A stretch of DNA of 64,000 nucleotides from positions 1 through 64,000 of the forward strand of contig CAZLNZ010000009.1 in assembly GCA_964561145.1 (NCBI GenBank). Direction: 5' to 3'. A program made the translations under genes and the position numbers. The DNA comes from RUG14300 sp964561145 (GTDB lineage Bacteria; Bacillota; Clostridia; Christensenellales; CAG-1252). Every line of letters starts with the position of its first letter. Position 1 is the stretch's first letter. This document shows positions 1 to 8,676 of this stretch, in pieces. The notes under the pieces were generated by a model that was given only the letters and a program-made list of their open reading frames with translations, made no database searches and was not told where the DNA came from.

Positions 1-105
1 ACACTAAGTTCCACACTTATTTACACTGTGGAATTTACTTTGGGAATTCACGACATAGTGGGAATTAAATGTATTATCTCTAGGATATGTGTTAATAATT
101 AGCAT

Positions 106-819
106 ATGAAAAAAAGTGATAAGTTCGTCATGGCGATGATTCTATTTCTTCTCACGTTTGCACTTTTTAGTTTTCTCCTCGATAACTATATCATTTCTGC
201 ATTAATCGGAGGGGGAATTGGTATTCTCTTTCTTTTTATAGAACGTCTAATGAAACCCCGAGACAACATTTCGCTTGACGAATTTGCAAAACGCATTCTT
301 CTTTTGGGAAAAGAAGAAAGTGATGTGCTAATCGAGAAACTTAATAAAAGTGCTTTTAAATCAGAATACGGATATAGAGTCGGTAATAGCATACTTTTAA
401 ATAGACTCAAGTACTCTCCGCTTTCCGAGGAAGATGTAGCATCGGCGTATAGACTCGCATTAAAAGAAAAAGCCGAAAAGGTAACAATATACTGCCTAAG
501 GGTTGATAAAAAGGCAATACTTTTGATCAACGAGCTTCTCGTTAAAATTCAAACCATTTCCGTTAAAAAACTTTATTCTCAGCTTAAAAAAGAATCCCTT
601 TTACCGGATAAAGCACCAAAAATGAAAAAGAAAGGCATAAAGGGTCTTATAGTCGGACTATATTACATACCCTCAAAACATTTTTTATTTGTCGGTATTG
701 CCTTAGCTATATTATCCCTGATTTCCCCCATTAGGCTATATTACCTCATATTCGCCTTCATCAATACTACAATCGGTCTGATTATCGAAATACTAAAAAG
801 AAAATCGACCGTAACTTGA
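106..819 (+). CDS. Membrane protein of unknown function with a possible nuclease-fold middle domain
   Basis: 237 residues. I do not recognise the family with confidence. Two hydrophobic segments lie near the N-terminus (about residues 9-26 and 28-46) and two near the C-terminus (about 190-210 and 212-230), leaving a soluble middle of about 140 residues. The middle contains an alternating strand/helix stretch (KVTIYC around residue 125, ending in LYSQLKKE) that recalls Mrr-like restriction-endonuclease-fold domains of membrane-tethered proteins. That is an impression, not an assignment. The ATG has no convincing Shine-Dalgarno sequence; a TAATAA sequence ends 7 nt before it. It converges on scpB, with a terminator hairpin between them. 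Confidence 0.6.
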   Translation: MKKSDKFVMAMILFLLTFALFSFLLDNYIISALIGGGIGILFLFIERLMKPRDNISLDEFAKRILLLGKEESDVLIEKLNKSAFKSEYGYRVGNSILLNRLKYSPLSEEDVASAYRLALKEKAEKVTIYCLRVDKKAILLINELLVKIQTISVKKLYSQLKKESLLPDKAPKMKKKGIKGLIVGLYYIPSKHFLFVGIALAILSLISPIRLYYLIFAFINTTIGLIIEILKRKSTVT

Positions 820-911
820 CATCTAAGGTATCGAAAATAGTCAAATTGCTTGAGAAATTAAAAGATTCTATTAACCGATATTTTACGCTCAGATTCTTAC
901 ATTAAGCCAAA

Positions 912-947
912 TAAAAAACTCCTTAGATACGGAAAATCCAAGGAGCT
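912..947 (-). terminator. Intrinsic terminator after scpB
   Basis: Read on the minus strand, a CTCCTT/AAGGAG stem (940-945 with 919-924) is followed by six T residues, just past the scpB stop. It ends the site-2 protease-scpA-scpB transcript. Confidence 0.75.
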
Positions 948-969
948 TATTATTAATCAGATCGATTGT

Positions 970-1710
970 TTACTCGTCATCAGAGGAAAGATCATCATAT
1001 TCGGATACATCCTCCTCAGCCTCTTCGAAATCGTCATCGAGATCATCTGCCTCTCCCGCACCTAATAGAGATTCGCTCTCATCCTCTTCGGAAAGAATCT
1101 CGATATCATCGGTTGAAATCATATCCTCATAGTCATCAGGTACCTCTTGGAATAGATTCTCTTTTTCAACTTGAGCCTTTACCGCATCAAGCTTGTTGTT
1201 GATATTAGTCTTATCCTTCAATTCGTAAATACTGTTAAGCTCAAATCTAAGAAGGAACTCGTCCGTTGTGCTATACTCTCTAGGATTTCCTACGGTATTC
1301 CTCTTACCGGAAACATAAATTAAACCGGCTGACATCAACACGCTTATCGCATAATCACAACTACGTCCTCTTATATCTTCAATTTCCGCTCTGGTTATAG
1401 GTCCTTGATAGGCGATAATAGCCAAGGTCTCCAGTAAAGTATCACTAAGCTCCTTTTGCTTATCCTTAAGTAGAATATCTCCGACCTTATCCCCGAGCTT
1501 GCCATATGTAGAAATGCTCAAAAGATCACCGTATTCATTAAATACAACTCCGCTTGTACCGTCATTGGGATATTTATCCCTAATAGCATAGATAGCATAT
1601 TCCACTTCTTCGGGAGAAAGTCCCGATCTTTCAATAATAGTATCTCTGGTAACGCCACGTTTTCCCGCAGCATATATAACCGCCTCTACAAGGATTGAAT
1701 TGTTATCCAT
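970..1710 (-). CDS. scpB: Segregation and condensation protein B
   Basis: 246 residues. ScpB is the winged-helix (kite) subunit of the SMC-ScpAB condensin, which compacts and segregates the chromosome at origins. The conserved second winged helix is clear: LLETLAIIAYQGPITRAEIE (about residues 90-109), then the IRG and the GNPREYSTTDEFL segment. The protein is longer than the usual 190-200 residues because of a very acidic tail (about residues 195-246, rich in D, E and S) of unknown role. The start lies 2 nt after the scpA stop, so the two are translationally coupled. Confidence 0.95.
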   Translation of the reverse strand: MDNNSILVEAVIYAAGKRGVTRDTIIERSGLSPEEVEYAIYAIRDKYPNDGTSGVVFNEYGDLLSISTYGKLGDKVGDILLKDKQKELSDTLLETLAIIAYQGPITRAEIEDIRGRSCDYAISVLMSAGLIYVSGKRNTVGNPREYSTTDEFLLRFELNSIYELKDKTNINNKLDAVKAQVEKENLFQEVPDDYEDMISTDDIEILSEEDESESLLGAGEADDLDDDFEEAEEDVSEYDDLSSDDE

Positions 1711-1712
1711 TA

Positions 1713-2573
1713 TTACTCCTCCTTCTTACCTTTTTTCTTCTTTGCATCTTCCTCTTTATCCGATTCATAACTATCCAAATCGGCAGAAAGTAGTCCCTTT
1801 AGGTCGACATTATCGGCATTTTCGCTCTTTCTAATCTTGATTTCACCAAAGGGTTTTTCTTGATCCACCTCGGCAAATTGACAACGTAATAACTCCAGCA
1901 AAGCAAGGAATGCGTTTATCTTTTCACCAATAGTGTACTCCTTTAAAGCAATGTCTGTAAAGGATATTTCATTTTTTTCATTAAGTCGCAATATTAGTTC
2001 TTGCGTTTTATCCCTTACGGTAAATCTATCCTTAGTAATTGTCTTTGCGGTGGGTTTTTTGCCTACATATCTTATGATCTCATTCTCCTTGATCTTCATA
2101 TATGCTTTGGCTAAATTTTCAATATCAAATCCGCTAAGAACAACACGACAATCCTCTTCGGTGTACTCGGGTTCGACAAAATATCTTGTTCCGACTTGTC
2201 TTTCCGAAAGATTCTCCCTCATTTGAACAAGCAATTCTGCCATTGTAACGGTATTGAAGAATCTGAATGTATCATCTTGATACTGGATTTCTTCCTCATC
2301 TGTTTTAGGAAGTAAACCTTGAATTTTAAGAGAAAGAAGTTCAGAAGCAAATACGACGAAGGAAGAGGCTTTTTCAAGATCAAGCTTTTGAAGAGAATTA
2401 ACATACTCTACATATTGCTCGGTTATGTTTGATAAAAATATATCCTTTATCTCAACCTTATTGTCTTTACAAAGTCTCAACAAAAGATCTATCGGACCTC
2501 TTAAACCGTCCATCAAATCAAACTCGTGGGTTTCTTTACTCTCTTCATAAACAGGATTATCATATTTAAACAT
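1713..2573 (-). CDS. scpA: Segregation and condensation protein A
   Basis: 286 residues. ScpA is the kleisin subunit that bridges the SMC heads and binds ScpB. The N-terminal kleisin motif FDGPLDLLL appears here as LRGPIDLLLRL (about residues 24-34). The helical segment SSFVVFASELLSLKIQGLLP follows, and the C-terminal winged helix includes the TFLALLELLR-like NAFLALLELLRCQFAEV. The last 25 residues are highly charged (KKKKGKK). It lies between the site-2 protease (3-nt gap) and scpB (2-nt gap), a common clostridial order. Confidence 0.95.
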   Translation of the reverse strand: MFKYDNPVYEESKETHEFDLMDGLRGPIDLLLRLCKDNKVEIKDIFLSNITEQYVEYVNSLQKLDLEKASSFVVFASELLSLKIQGLLPKTDEEEIQYQDDTFRFFNTVTMAELLVQMRENLSERQVGTRYFVEPEYTEEDCRVVLSGFDIENLAKAYMKIKENEIIRYVGKKPTAKTITKDRFTVRDKTQELILRLNEKNEISFTDIALKEYTIGEKINAFLALLELLRCQFAEVDQEKPFGEIKIRKSENADNVDLKGLLSADLDSYESDKEEDAKKKKGKKEE

Positions 2574-2576
2574 ACG

Positions 2577-3290
2577 TTAACCTCCAAACAAAATCAGGTT
2601 ATACAGCTTTGTAACCCAAGATTGTATTAATCCGATATACATTCCAAGAACATCACAATTCCACCCTGTAAAATCGGCAACAAGACCTAAGCCGATTAGA
2701 ACAAAGAAAATGTATATGCTAAACTTTCTTACATAAATTATAAACTTGTTACCGGGCTTGGCAAAACTCTCTATCAATCTAAAGCCGTCAAGAGGATACA
2801 AAGGTAATAGATTAAAAGCAATCAAGGATACATTGATATACGTGGAAAAATATGAAGTATAATACAAAAATGAAACAACAATCCACAAAAAATCCGAAGG
2901 GGCTTTTAAATTCATTCCCCAATATCCGACACCAAGATAGACACAGAAGGAGATTAGTCCTAGTATCAGGTTCATGGTAACTCCGGCCAATGCTACTGTT
3001 ATCATTCCCTTTTTGGTATTTCTAAAGTTATTAGGATTGACAGGAACAGGCTTTGCCCAACCTATGCCGACAAGAATATACATTGCAAGTCCCATCGGTT
3101 CAAAATGTCTCAAGGGATTCAAAGAGAACCTACCCATTATCTGTGCCGTCGGATCACCGTTCCACTTAGCAACTACACCGTGTGCAATTTCATGCAAAAC
3201 TATAGCGAAATATATAGCCACCAAGAAGGATACGGCTAATATAAACTTCTCTTGCAAGGTATAGGAACCGAATATAATTTGATACAGCAT
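2577..3290 (-). CDS. Site-2 protease family zinc metalloprotease (M50)
   Basis: 237 residues, five to six membrane segments. An intramembrane zinc protease: the HEIAHG motif (residues 33-38) supplies two zinc ligands and the catalytic Glu, and NLLPLYPLDGFRL (about residues 158-170) supplies the third ligand Asp. It lacks PDZ and CBS domains, so it belongs to the small group found upstream of scpA in many clostridia. It is not the RseP type and not clearly SpoIVFB. The ATG is preceded by AGGAG at good spacing. The substrate cannot be deduced from sequence. Confidence 0.88.
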   Translation of the reverse strand: MLYQIIFGSYTLQEKFILAVSFLVAIYFAIVLHEIAHGVVAKWNGDPTAQIMGRFSLNPLRHFEPMGLAMYILVGIGWAKPVPVNPNNFRNTKKGMITVALAGVTMNLILGLISFCVYLGVGYWGMNLKAPSDFLWIVVSFLYYTSYFSTYINVSLIAFNLLPLYPLDGFRLIESFAKPGNKFIIYVRKFSIYIFFVLIGLGLVADFTGWNCDVLGMYIGLIQSWVTKLYNLILFGG

Positions 3291-3440
3291 ATTATCTCCT
3301 GAAAAACTCGTTAGACATATTATAGTTTAAAAATTATTTTTTGACAACTTATAAAATCAACAATACTCTTAATATTAGTGTTTTTTTGTAATAAAAAGCT
3401 TCGTTTTTACATGATTTACGGGCAAATGAGACGATTAAAC

Positions 3441-3471
3441 CCAAAAGGCTCGTCTAATACGAGCCTTTTGG
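3441..3471 (-). terminator. Intrinsic terminator after dacF
   Basis: A perfect 13-bp inverted repeat (3441-3453 with 3459-3471, 5-nt loop) lies just past the dacF stop. On the minus strand it is followed by GTTTAA, a weak T tract. The stem is long enough to act alone. Confidence 0.75.
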
Positions 3472-3498
3472 ATAGCATTTGATTTTCAAACCACACAA

Positions 3499-4632
3499 TT
3501 ACCACTGCCCTATTACCCTGTCGAAAGCATCGCCAAAAGATTCCTTTTCACTGTCGACCAAGGCAACCGCATCGCATTCTCTTATAACCTCTCCATTATT
3601 AACAAGCCTTATAACTCCGACCTTATCACCTGCTTTAATCGGATGGCGAATCGTATCTGTTTCAATTATAATTTCACCTTTTTGTTCCTCTCCTCGCTTG
3701 ACGACAATTCCAAGGTTTTCTGCGGACGTAAAGGATATGGGATACTTTCCGCCTTTAACTTTAACGGTTCCCAGTTCATCTCCTTTCTTTGCTAAAAGAT
3801 TTAGCTTACATGTTGCAAAAGCATAATTCAAAAGTTTTTTACTGTCTTCGAACCTTACTTTGCTGTCCTTCTCGCCTACAACCACGGAGATAATTCTAAG
3901 ATCACCTCTTTTTGCAGTTGCACTTAAACAAAAACCTGCCTCATTTGTAAAACCGGTTTTTCCACCATCGCATCCCTCGTAAAAACGAATAAGCTTATTT
4001 GTGTTTGTCATCACCGTTGTTCTTCCGTCGGGATGCTTATACTCCTCAAGCCAAATAGTCGAATAGTTGTGATATTCATCATGCTTGATAAGCTCTCTTA
4101 GCATTATCGAGCAATCCTTTGCAGACGAATATCCACCACTACATGGTAAACCTGTACAATTCGCAAAATGGGTGTTGTACATTCCAAGCTCTGTTGCACG
4201 TTTATTCATCTTATCTACAAATAAACTCTCATCCCCCTCAAGTCTCTCTGCTACTGCCACGCAAGCATCATTTGCAGATACAACTATTATCCCCTTTAAG
4301 AGATCGGAAAATGAATACTCGTCCCCTGCCTCTAAAAACATTTGCGAACCACCCATATCCATTGCAGATTGAGATATCCTTATTTGTTCGTCCATAGTAA
4401 CCCTTCCTTCCTCTACAGCTTCGAAGGCAATTAACGATGTCATTATCTTTACCATACTTGCTATGGGATACCTTTCATTTTCGTTCCTTGCAAAAAGTTC
4501 TATACCGCTTTCATCGACAAGATAGCATCCTTTGGCGGAAATATGCAAGCTCTCCTCGCCAAAGCTTATGCCGATGGGCGTAACGGCAAATGTTATCAAT
4601 ATAATACATAAAAATAATATGATCTTTTTCAT
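3499..4632 (-). CDS. dacF: D-alanyl-D-alanine carboxypeptidase, DacF type
   Basis: 377 residues, S11 family penicillin-binding protein that removes the terminal D-Ala from peptidoglycan stem peptides outside the membrane. It has a signal peptide (about residues 1-25) and the three active-site motifs SMVK (59-62), SAN (119-121) and KTG (225-227). The C-terminal beta domain of PBP5 type follows (about 260-375). The start has GGAGGG very close upstream. In Bacillus the DacF homologue acts in the forespore on cortex cross-linking; the nearby spoIVB and SpoIIM-like genes suggest the same here, but a vegetative role is not excluded. A second paralogue lies at 51530-52609. Confidence 0.9.
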   Translation of the reverse strand: MKKIILFLCIILITFAVTPIGISFGEESLHISAKGCYLVDESGIELFARNENERYPIASMVKIMTSLIAFEAVEEGRVTMDEQIRISQSAMDMGGSQMFLEAGDEYSFSDLLKGIIVVSANDACVAVAERLEGDESLFVDKMNKRATELGMYNTHFANCTGLPCSGGYSSAKDCSIMLRELIKHDEYHNYSTIWLEEYKHPDGRTTVMTNTNKLIRFYEGCDGGKTGFTNEAGFCLSATAKRGDLRIISVVVGEKDSKVRFEDSKKLLNYAFATCKLNLLAKKGDELGTVKVKGGKYPISFTSAENLGIVVKRGEEQKGEIIIETDTIRHPIKAGDKVGVIRLVNNGEVIRECDAVALVDSEKESFGDAFDRVIGQW

Positions 4633-4734
4633 ATTCCCTCCGATGCATAGTATAAGAGTATATCAAGAAAATATACATAGGCTATGCAAACTATCTCACG
4701 AAGAGAATCAGCTTACCTTATATTTTCAAATAAG

Positions 4735-5322
4735 CTACACGATATTGACTATAAGATTTATTACACTACCTATTATAACGTTTAGAAGGAAAAGCATAAG
4801 TACAGTTGCACAATAGATTCCCAATATACCCTTAAGTTCTTCTTTATCCGCCGAGAAAGAAAACATACAGCTTAGTTTTCCATCAATCGTACTAAACGTA
4901 ATAATAGCAGATAATATCACAATTGATACAGAAGGAAGAAAAAACAGAAGTAGTGATATAATGCCGACAATCCCGTCATTTATAGAAGTCAAAGTAGCTA
5001 CCCTTCCTATTATGTACCCGATGTATACGGAAAAAGCTAACAATAAAACCATAAACAACTTTTTCTTTTGACTTAAGTACACCAAAATCAAATAAACAAA
5101 AAGCAGAGCCATGTATTTAAAGAAAACATTAAAAGGCTCAAATTCTCCTGCAATTACGTTGCCCAAGGAAGAAGTTAACTCACTTTCCTCAAGGTTCACT
5201 GCAACTATTACGCCTACTATTACTCCTAGCAAAATAAAGGGGACAAAGTATAGCCATCGTCTTTTTATCCCCTTTAGCTTAGTTAGTAAATCGTTAATCA
5301 AAAAATAAAGGTGCTTTCGCAT
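4735..5322 (-). CDS. spoIIM: SpoIIM-like multipass membrane protein
   Basis: 195 residues with about five membrane segments and little else. The first cytoplasmic stretch, a long hydrophobic helix (about residues 26-42), the polar loop, and the GYIIGR-containing helix followed by a long hydrophobic helix ending in LFFLPSVSIVIL fit the SpoIIM/DUF95 pattern. SpoIIM works with SpoIID and SpoIIP to remodel septal peptidoglycan during engulfment. The assignment rests on topology, length and location between dacF and spoIVB rather than a decisive motif. No Shine-Dalgarno sequence is visible; a TATATA sequence ends 5 nt before the ATG. Confidence 0.55.
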   Translation of the reverse strand: MRKHLYFLINDLLTKLKGIKRRWLYFVPFILLGVIVGVIVAVNLEESELTSSLGNVIAGEFEPFNVFFKYMALLFVYLILVYLSQKKKLFMVLLLAFSVYIGYIIGRVATLTSINDGIVGIISLLLFFLPSVSIVILSAIITFSTIDGKLSCMFSFSADKEELKGILGIYCATVLMLFLLNVIIGSVINLIVNIV

Positions 5323-5404
5323 AGTAATATATACGCAAACACCCCCATTTTATACCACCAATACTCTATAAAAACTTTTATAACCGAAATATAGTATACT
5401 TTAT

Positions 5405-6403
5405 CTAAGATACCTTCCTTCCTATATCTATAAGAAAGTCTGCGTAAATTCCGTAACCCTTTTCAGGCTCATCGACTATCACATGGGTCACAGCACCTAC
5501 AAGTTTTCCGTTTTGCACAATCGGGCTTCCGCTCATTCCCTGAACTATTCCACCGACGTTTTCGAGTATTCGCTTATCGGTAATCCTTATTATCATACCT
5601 TTTTCCTTAACCGTAGGCTGAAGGTAAGCAGAAAGTATCTCTATAGAATATTCCTTTACCGCTCCGTCAACATTACAATAAATACTTGCCCGTCCATTAG
5701 TTACGGAATATCTTGAGCCGATAGGAATAAGTTTTCCGTCAACTTTGCCGTTCATTCTTCCATATACTCCGTAGAAACTGTTCAAGCTGAGACTTCCTAT
5801 TCTCTCACGCGTGAAAATACCGTTTATTTTACCGGGAGTACCCGCTTTAGACTTTTCGATTCCCAAAAATTCAGCTTTATACAAAATCCCTTTATTCAAG
5901 AGTGAAGGTGTGTCATTAAGCGAAGCAAGATGCCCTAGAGATGAAAATATACCGTCATGAGTTACATACGTCAAAGTACCGATACCGTCTATACTGCCCT
6001 CTAGATATATTCCCAATCTCAAATCATTTGTCAAAACGTCAAGGGCAGGCTCAACCGTAAGTTCTCTTACTCCCGTGGTTGTTATAAGTTCAAGCTTATT
6101 ATTTCCCTTTTTCAAAAGAGAGCTTACATCCTCCCTTGTTTTAATTGTTTGACCGTTAACCGACAACAATATATCACCCTCCTTGATTCCTTTGTCTTTC
6201 AGAGGTGTAATCTTTCCGTTTTTAGTAGTAACATCGCATATCCTAGTCACATACAATCCCTCGGTTATAGTGCATAATCCGATAAGTTCTCCGCCTAAGT
6301 AAACCTCTTGAGCGTTTTCGGCATAAGTGACACGGTTCTGCATCGGTATGACAGAAACAAAGGTAACTATTATCAATATTAATACTTTCGTTAATTGTTT
6401 CAA
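5405..6403 (-). CDS. spoIVB: SpoIVB serine peptidase (stage IV sporulation)
   Basis: 332 residues. SpoIVB is made in the forespore, is secreted across its inner membrane, and cleaves SpoIVFA to trigger pro-sigma-K processing in the mother cell. Visible: N-terminal signal/anchor (about 5-28), a PDZ domain (about 60-115), and the S55 peptidase domain with the catalytic His in SSLGHLASL (His158) and the Ser in GMSGSP (289-294). The segment VGAVTHVIVDEPEKGYGI is typical. The start codon is TTG at 6403; GAGAGG lies 7 nt upstream and no ATG fits. That ribosome binding site forms the right arm of the recN terminator hairpin. spo0A, the usual downstream neighbour, is absent. Confidence 0.95.
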   Translation of the reverse strand: MKQLTKVLILIIVTFVSVIPMQNRVTYAENAQEVYLGGELIGLCTITEGLYVTRICDVTTKNGKITPLKDKGIKEGDILLSVNGQTIKTREDVSSLLKKGNNKLELITTTGVRELTVEPALDVLTNDLRLGIYLEGSIDGIGTLTYVTHDGIFSSLGHLASLNDTPSLLNKGILYKAEFLGIEKSKAGTPGKINGIFTRERIGSLSLNSFYGVYGRMNGKVDGKLIPIGSRYSVTNGRASIYCNVDGAVKEYSIEILSAYLQPTVKEKGMIIRITDKRILENVGGIVQGMSGSPIVQNGKLVGAVTHVIVDEPEKGYGIYADFLIDIGRKVS

Positions 6404-6435
6404 AAAAAATCCTCTCTAGTTATTGTGAGAGGATT
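6404..6435 (-). terminator. Terminator hairpin of recN that contains the spoIVB ribosome binding site
   Basis: On the minus strand a 9-bp stem (6427-6435 with 6408-6416, 10-nt loop) is followed by eight T residues. This is a canonical intrinsic terminator 70 nt past the recN stop. Its 3' arm, GAGAGGATT, is also the spoIVB Shine-Dalgarno sequence, and the T tract runs into the TTG start codon. Confidence 0.75.
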
Positions 6436-6504
6436 GTAATAAATTATTATCATCTATTCGATTCATTTGAAAATCTTCTTCAAGAAAAAATCAAAAAGTA
6501 TATT

Positions 6505-8187
6505 TTACCTAGCATTCTCCGCAAAAGATTTCTTTTTACGATTCGCATTTTCTACCATTTCAGCAGCATGCGCTCTGCTTAGCTCCGTTTGAGCACCTGC
6601 CAATCGTGCCACTTCAGAAATTTTCTCCTCCTCTGATAAAAGTCTTAGCTCCGTTCGAGTTTTATTATCCGAAACAGACTTGCTTATCAGATAATGATTA
6701 TCGGAAAAGGAGGCTAGCTGTGGTAAGTGAGTAACCGCTATCACCTGCTTAGTAACGCTGATTTCCGAGAGCTTTTCGGCAACGGTTTCGGCAACTCGAC
6801 CTGAAATCCCGGTATCGATTTCATCAAAAACCAAGGTTTGTATGTTATCGAGCTTTGAGATAACACTCTCCAAGGCAAGCATGAATCTTGACATTTCACC
6901 ACCGGAAGCGATTTTTGCAAGCTCTCTTAACGGCTCACCGACATTGGGAGAAATCATAAATTCAACATCATCCAATCCGTTATTTGTAAGATTTTCCCCA
7001 TCGGTTTCCTTGAAAAGCACTTCAAAACGAGTTCCTTTCATTGCCAAGCAAGCCAATTCCTTTAAAATAGCCCTTTCAAAGTCTTTTGCCGTCTTTTTTC
7101 TTTCCGCTGAAAGCTTCAACGCTTTATCGTATGTTTCTTTCTTGACTTTATCAAGTTTAATAGTAAGCTTTTCAATCTTATCGTCGGCACTAGCTATCTC
7201 GTCATACTCCTCTTGCATTTTGTCAAGTTCTTCCAGAACCTCCTCTAAGGTTGCTCCGTACTTTTTCTTCAGACGTCTTAGTTCTTCAACCCTACGTTCA
7301 ACCCTATCCGCCAAACGTTCGTCAAAATCAAAATCCTCACCATAGCTCTTTAGCTCGTCGGCAATATCGGATAAATCAATCTTTATACTCTCAAGACGTG
7401 ATTGAAGTTCTTGAATACTGTCGTCATATCGAGAAACAGATCTCAATGAATTGATTGCCTCAGACACCAATATGCCAACGCTTTCTTCACCGTCCAGAGC
7501 ATTATATGCACCACCTACTCCCTCTAAAAGTCTTTCGGCATTTCTGTACTTCTCTCGAAGCTTTAAAAGTTCCTCTTCCTCATCGGGTTTTGGATCAACT
7601 TTCTTAATATCTTCAATTTGATACAAAAGAGTATCCTTTCTACGCTCTCTATACACTTCGTCGCCAAAGGAGGAAAGCTCGGCAAGTATGCCCTTATACG
7701 CTTCGAAGCTTGATCTAAACTCTTCCTTAAGCACTCCGATTTTATCATTGTATCTATCAAGGATTCCCAAGTGATTGGAAACTTTTAAAAGGGATTGATG
7801 CTCGTGTTGACCTAAAATGTCTGCAAGCTGTGAGGTAAGCCTTTTCAGCATAGATAGCGTAAAAGGATGTCCGTTAACTCTTACTTCGTTTCTTGTTTCC
7901 GTCATCGTGCGTTTTATAATCAATGTATCCTCAGCGTCCAAACCAAGCTCTTCCATAATAGGATAAAAGTCTTCATCGACAGAAAAAACTCCCTCGACTT
8001 GAGCAGAGCTTTGACCATACCTGATAAGTGATTTATCGGCACGTCCGCCAAGAACAAAACTAAGGGAGTCAATCACAATGGATTTTCCTGCACCCGTTTC
8101 TCCCGACAAAACATTGAGACCTTGATCTAGCGTAATAAAGCACTCCTCTATTAACGCTATATTTTTAATACGCAACGACAACAGCAT
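6505..8187 (-). CDS. recN: DNA repair ATPase RecN
   Basis: 560 residues, SMC-like ATPase acting early in double-strand-break repair. Walker A GETGAGKS (29-36) near the N-terminus, a long coiled-coil middle (about 160-350), the ABC signature KIASGGEMSRFMLALES and Walker B LVFDEIDTGISG near the C-terminus, then a conserved D-loop/His switch (VTHLPQLASF). Length is normal for the family. It starts 3 nt after the argR stop, the usual argR-recN pairing of clostridia. Confidence 0.96.
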   Translation of the reverse strand: MLLSLRIKNIALIEECFITLDQGLNVLSGETGAGKSIVIDSLSFVLGGRADKSLIRYGQSSAQVEGVFSVDEDFYPIMEELGLDAEDTLIIKRTMTETRNEVRVNGHPFTLSMLKRLTSQLADILGQHEHQSLLKVSNHLGILDRYNDKIGVLKEEFRSSFEAYKGILAELSSFGDEVYRERRKDTLLYQIEDIKKVDPKPDEEEELLKLREKYRNAERLLEGVGGAYNALDGEESVGILVSEAINSLRSVSRYDDSIQELQSRLESIKIDLSDIADELKSYGEDFDFDERLADRVERRVEELRRLKKKYGATLEEVLEELDKMQEEYDEIASADDKIEKLTIKLDKVKKETYDKALKLSAERKKTAKDFERAILKELACLAMKGTRFEVLFKETDGENLTNNGLDDVEFMISPNVGEPLRELAKIASGGEMSRFMLALESVISKLDNIQTLVFDEIDTGISGRVAETVAEKLSEISVTKQVIAVTHLPQLASFSDNHYLISKSVSDNKTRTELRLLSEEEKISEVARLAGAQTELSRAHAAEMVENANRKKKSFAENAR

Positions 8188-8190
8188 CTT

Positions 8191-8643
8191 TTAACGCATT
8201 CCCTTCAATCTGTCTGCAAAAACCAATGCAGAGCCATTATCTTTAAGAATTACCAACACCGTGTCGTCTCCTGCCAAAGAGCCGAGTTTATCGGGAAATC
8301 TTAAACTGTCAAGCATTGCGGCAACAGAGCTTGCTGTTCCCGGTTTACAAGAAATGACCACAAGATTATTGACTGATGTCACGGAAAGAACCACTTCTCG
8401 ATATAGCTTGATAAGTCCGTTCTCACTTCCGATTTGGTTGTCTTGAGATTCCAATACAACGTACTTATACTGTCCGTTAATGTTGTTCTTAACAAGTTTC
8501 AATTCCTTAATATCACGAGAAATAGTTGCTTGTGTAACATCGAAACCGGCATTTCTCAAAGCTATAACAAGTTGTTCTTGTGTTTCAATAGCATTGTGCT
8601 TAATAATTTCAATAATCTTTAGTTGTCTATCTTTTCTACTCAT
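8191..8643 (-). CDS. argR: Arginine repressor ArgR/AhrC
   Basis: 150 residues. A hexameric arginine-responsive regulator that represses arginine synthesis and activates catabolism. The N-terminal winged helix contains the signature TQATISRDIKELKLVK (about residues 37-52). The C-terminal half carries the oligomerisation and arginine-binding core, including a GTASSVAAMLD segment and the AGDDTVLVI loop. GGAG lies 6 nt before the ATG. No arginine genes are nearby; its position beside recN is ancestral rather than pathway-linked. Confidence 0.95.
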   Translation of the reverse strand: MSRKDRQLKIIEIIKHNAIETQEQLVIALRNAGFDVTQATISRDIKELKLVKNNINGQYKYVVLESQDNQIGSENGLIKLYREVVLSVTSVNNLVVISCKPGTASSVAAMLDSLRFPDKLGSLAGDDTVLVILKDNGSALVFADRLKGMR

Positions 8644-8676
8644 CTGTTACTCCATACCTTACTTTATTTTATCGGC

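Noticed and set aside
1..66. Short inverted repeat (TTCCACA / TGTGGAA) and three GGAATT sequences at the window edge
   Set aside because: Too short and too common in A/T-rich DNA; the upstream gene is not visible, so neither a terminator nor an operator can be argued.
6404..6504. Sigma-G promoter for spoIVB
   Set aside because: A CGAATA sequence resembles the -35, but no CATnnTA at the right distance; not claimed.
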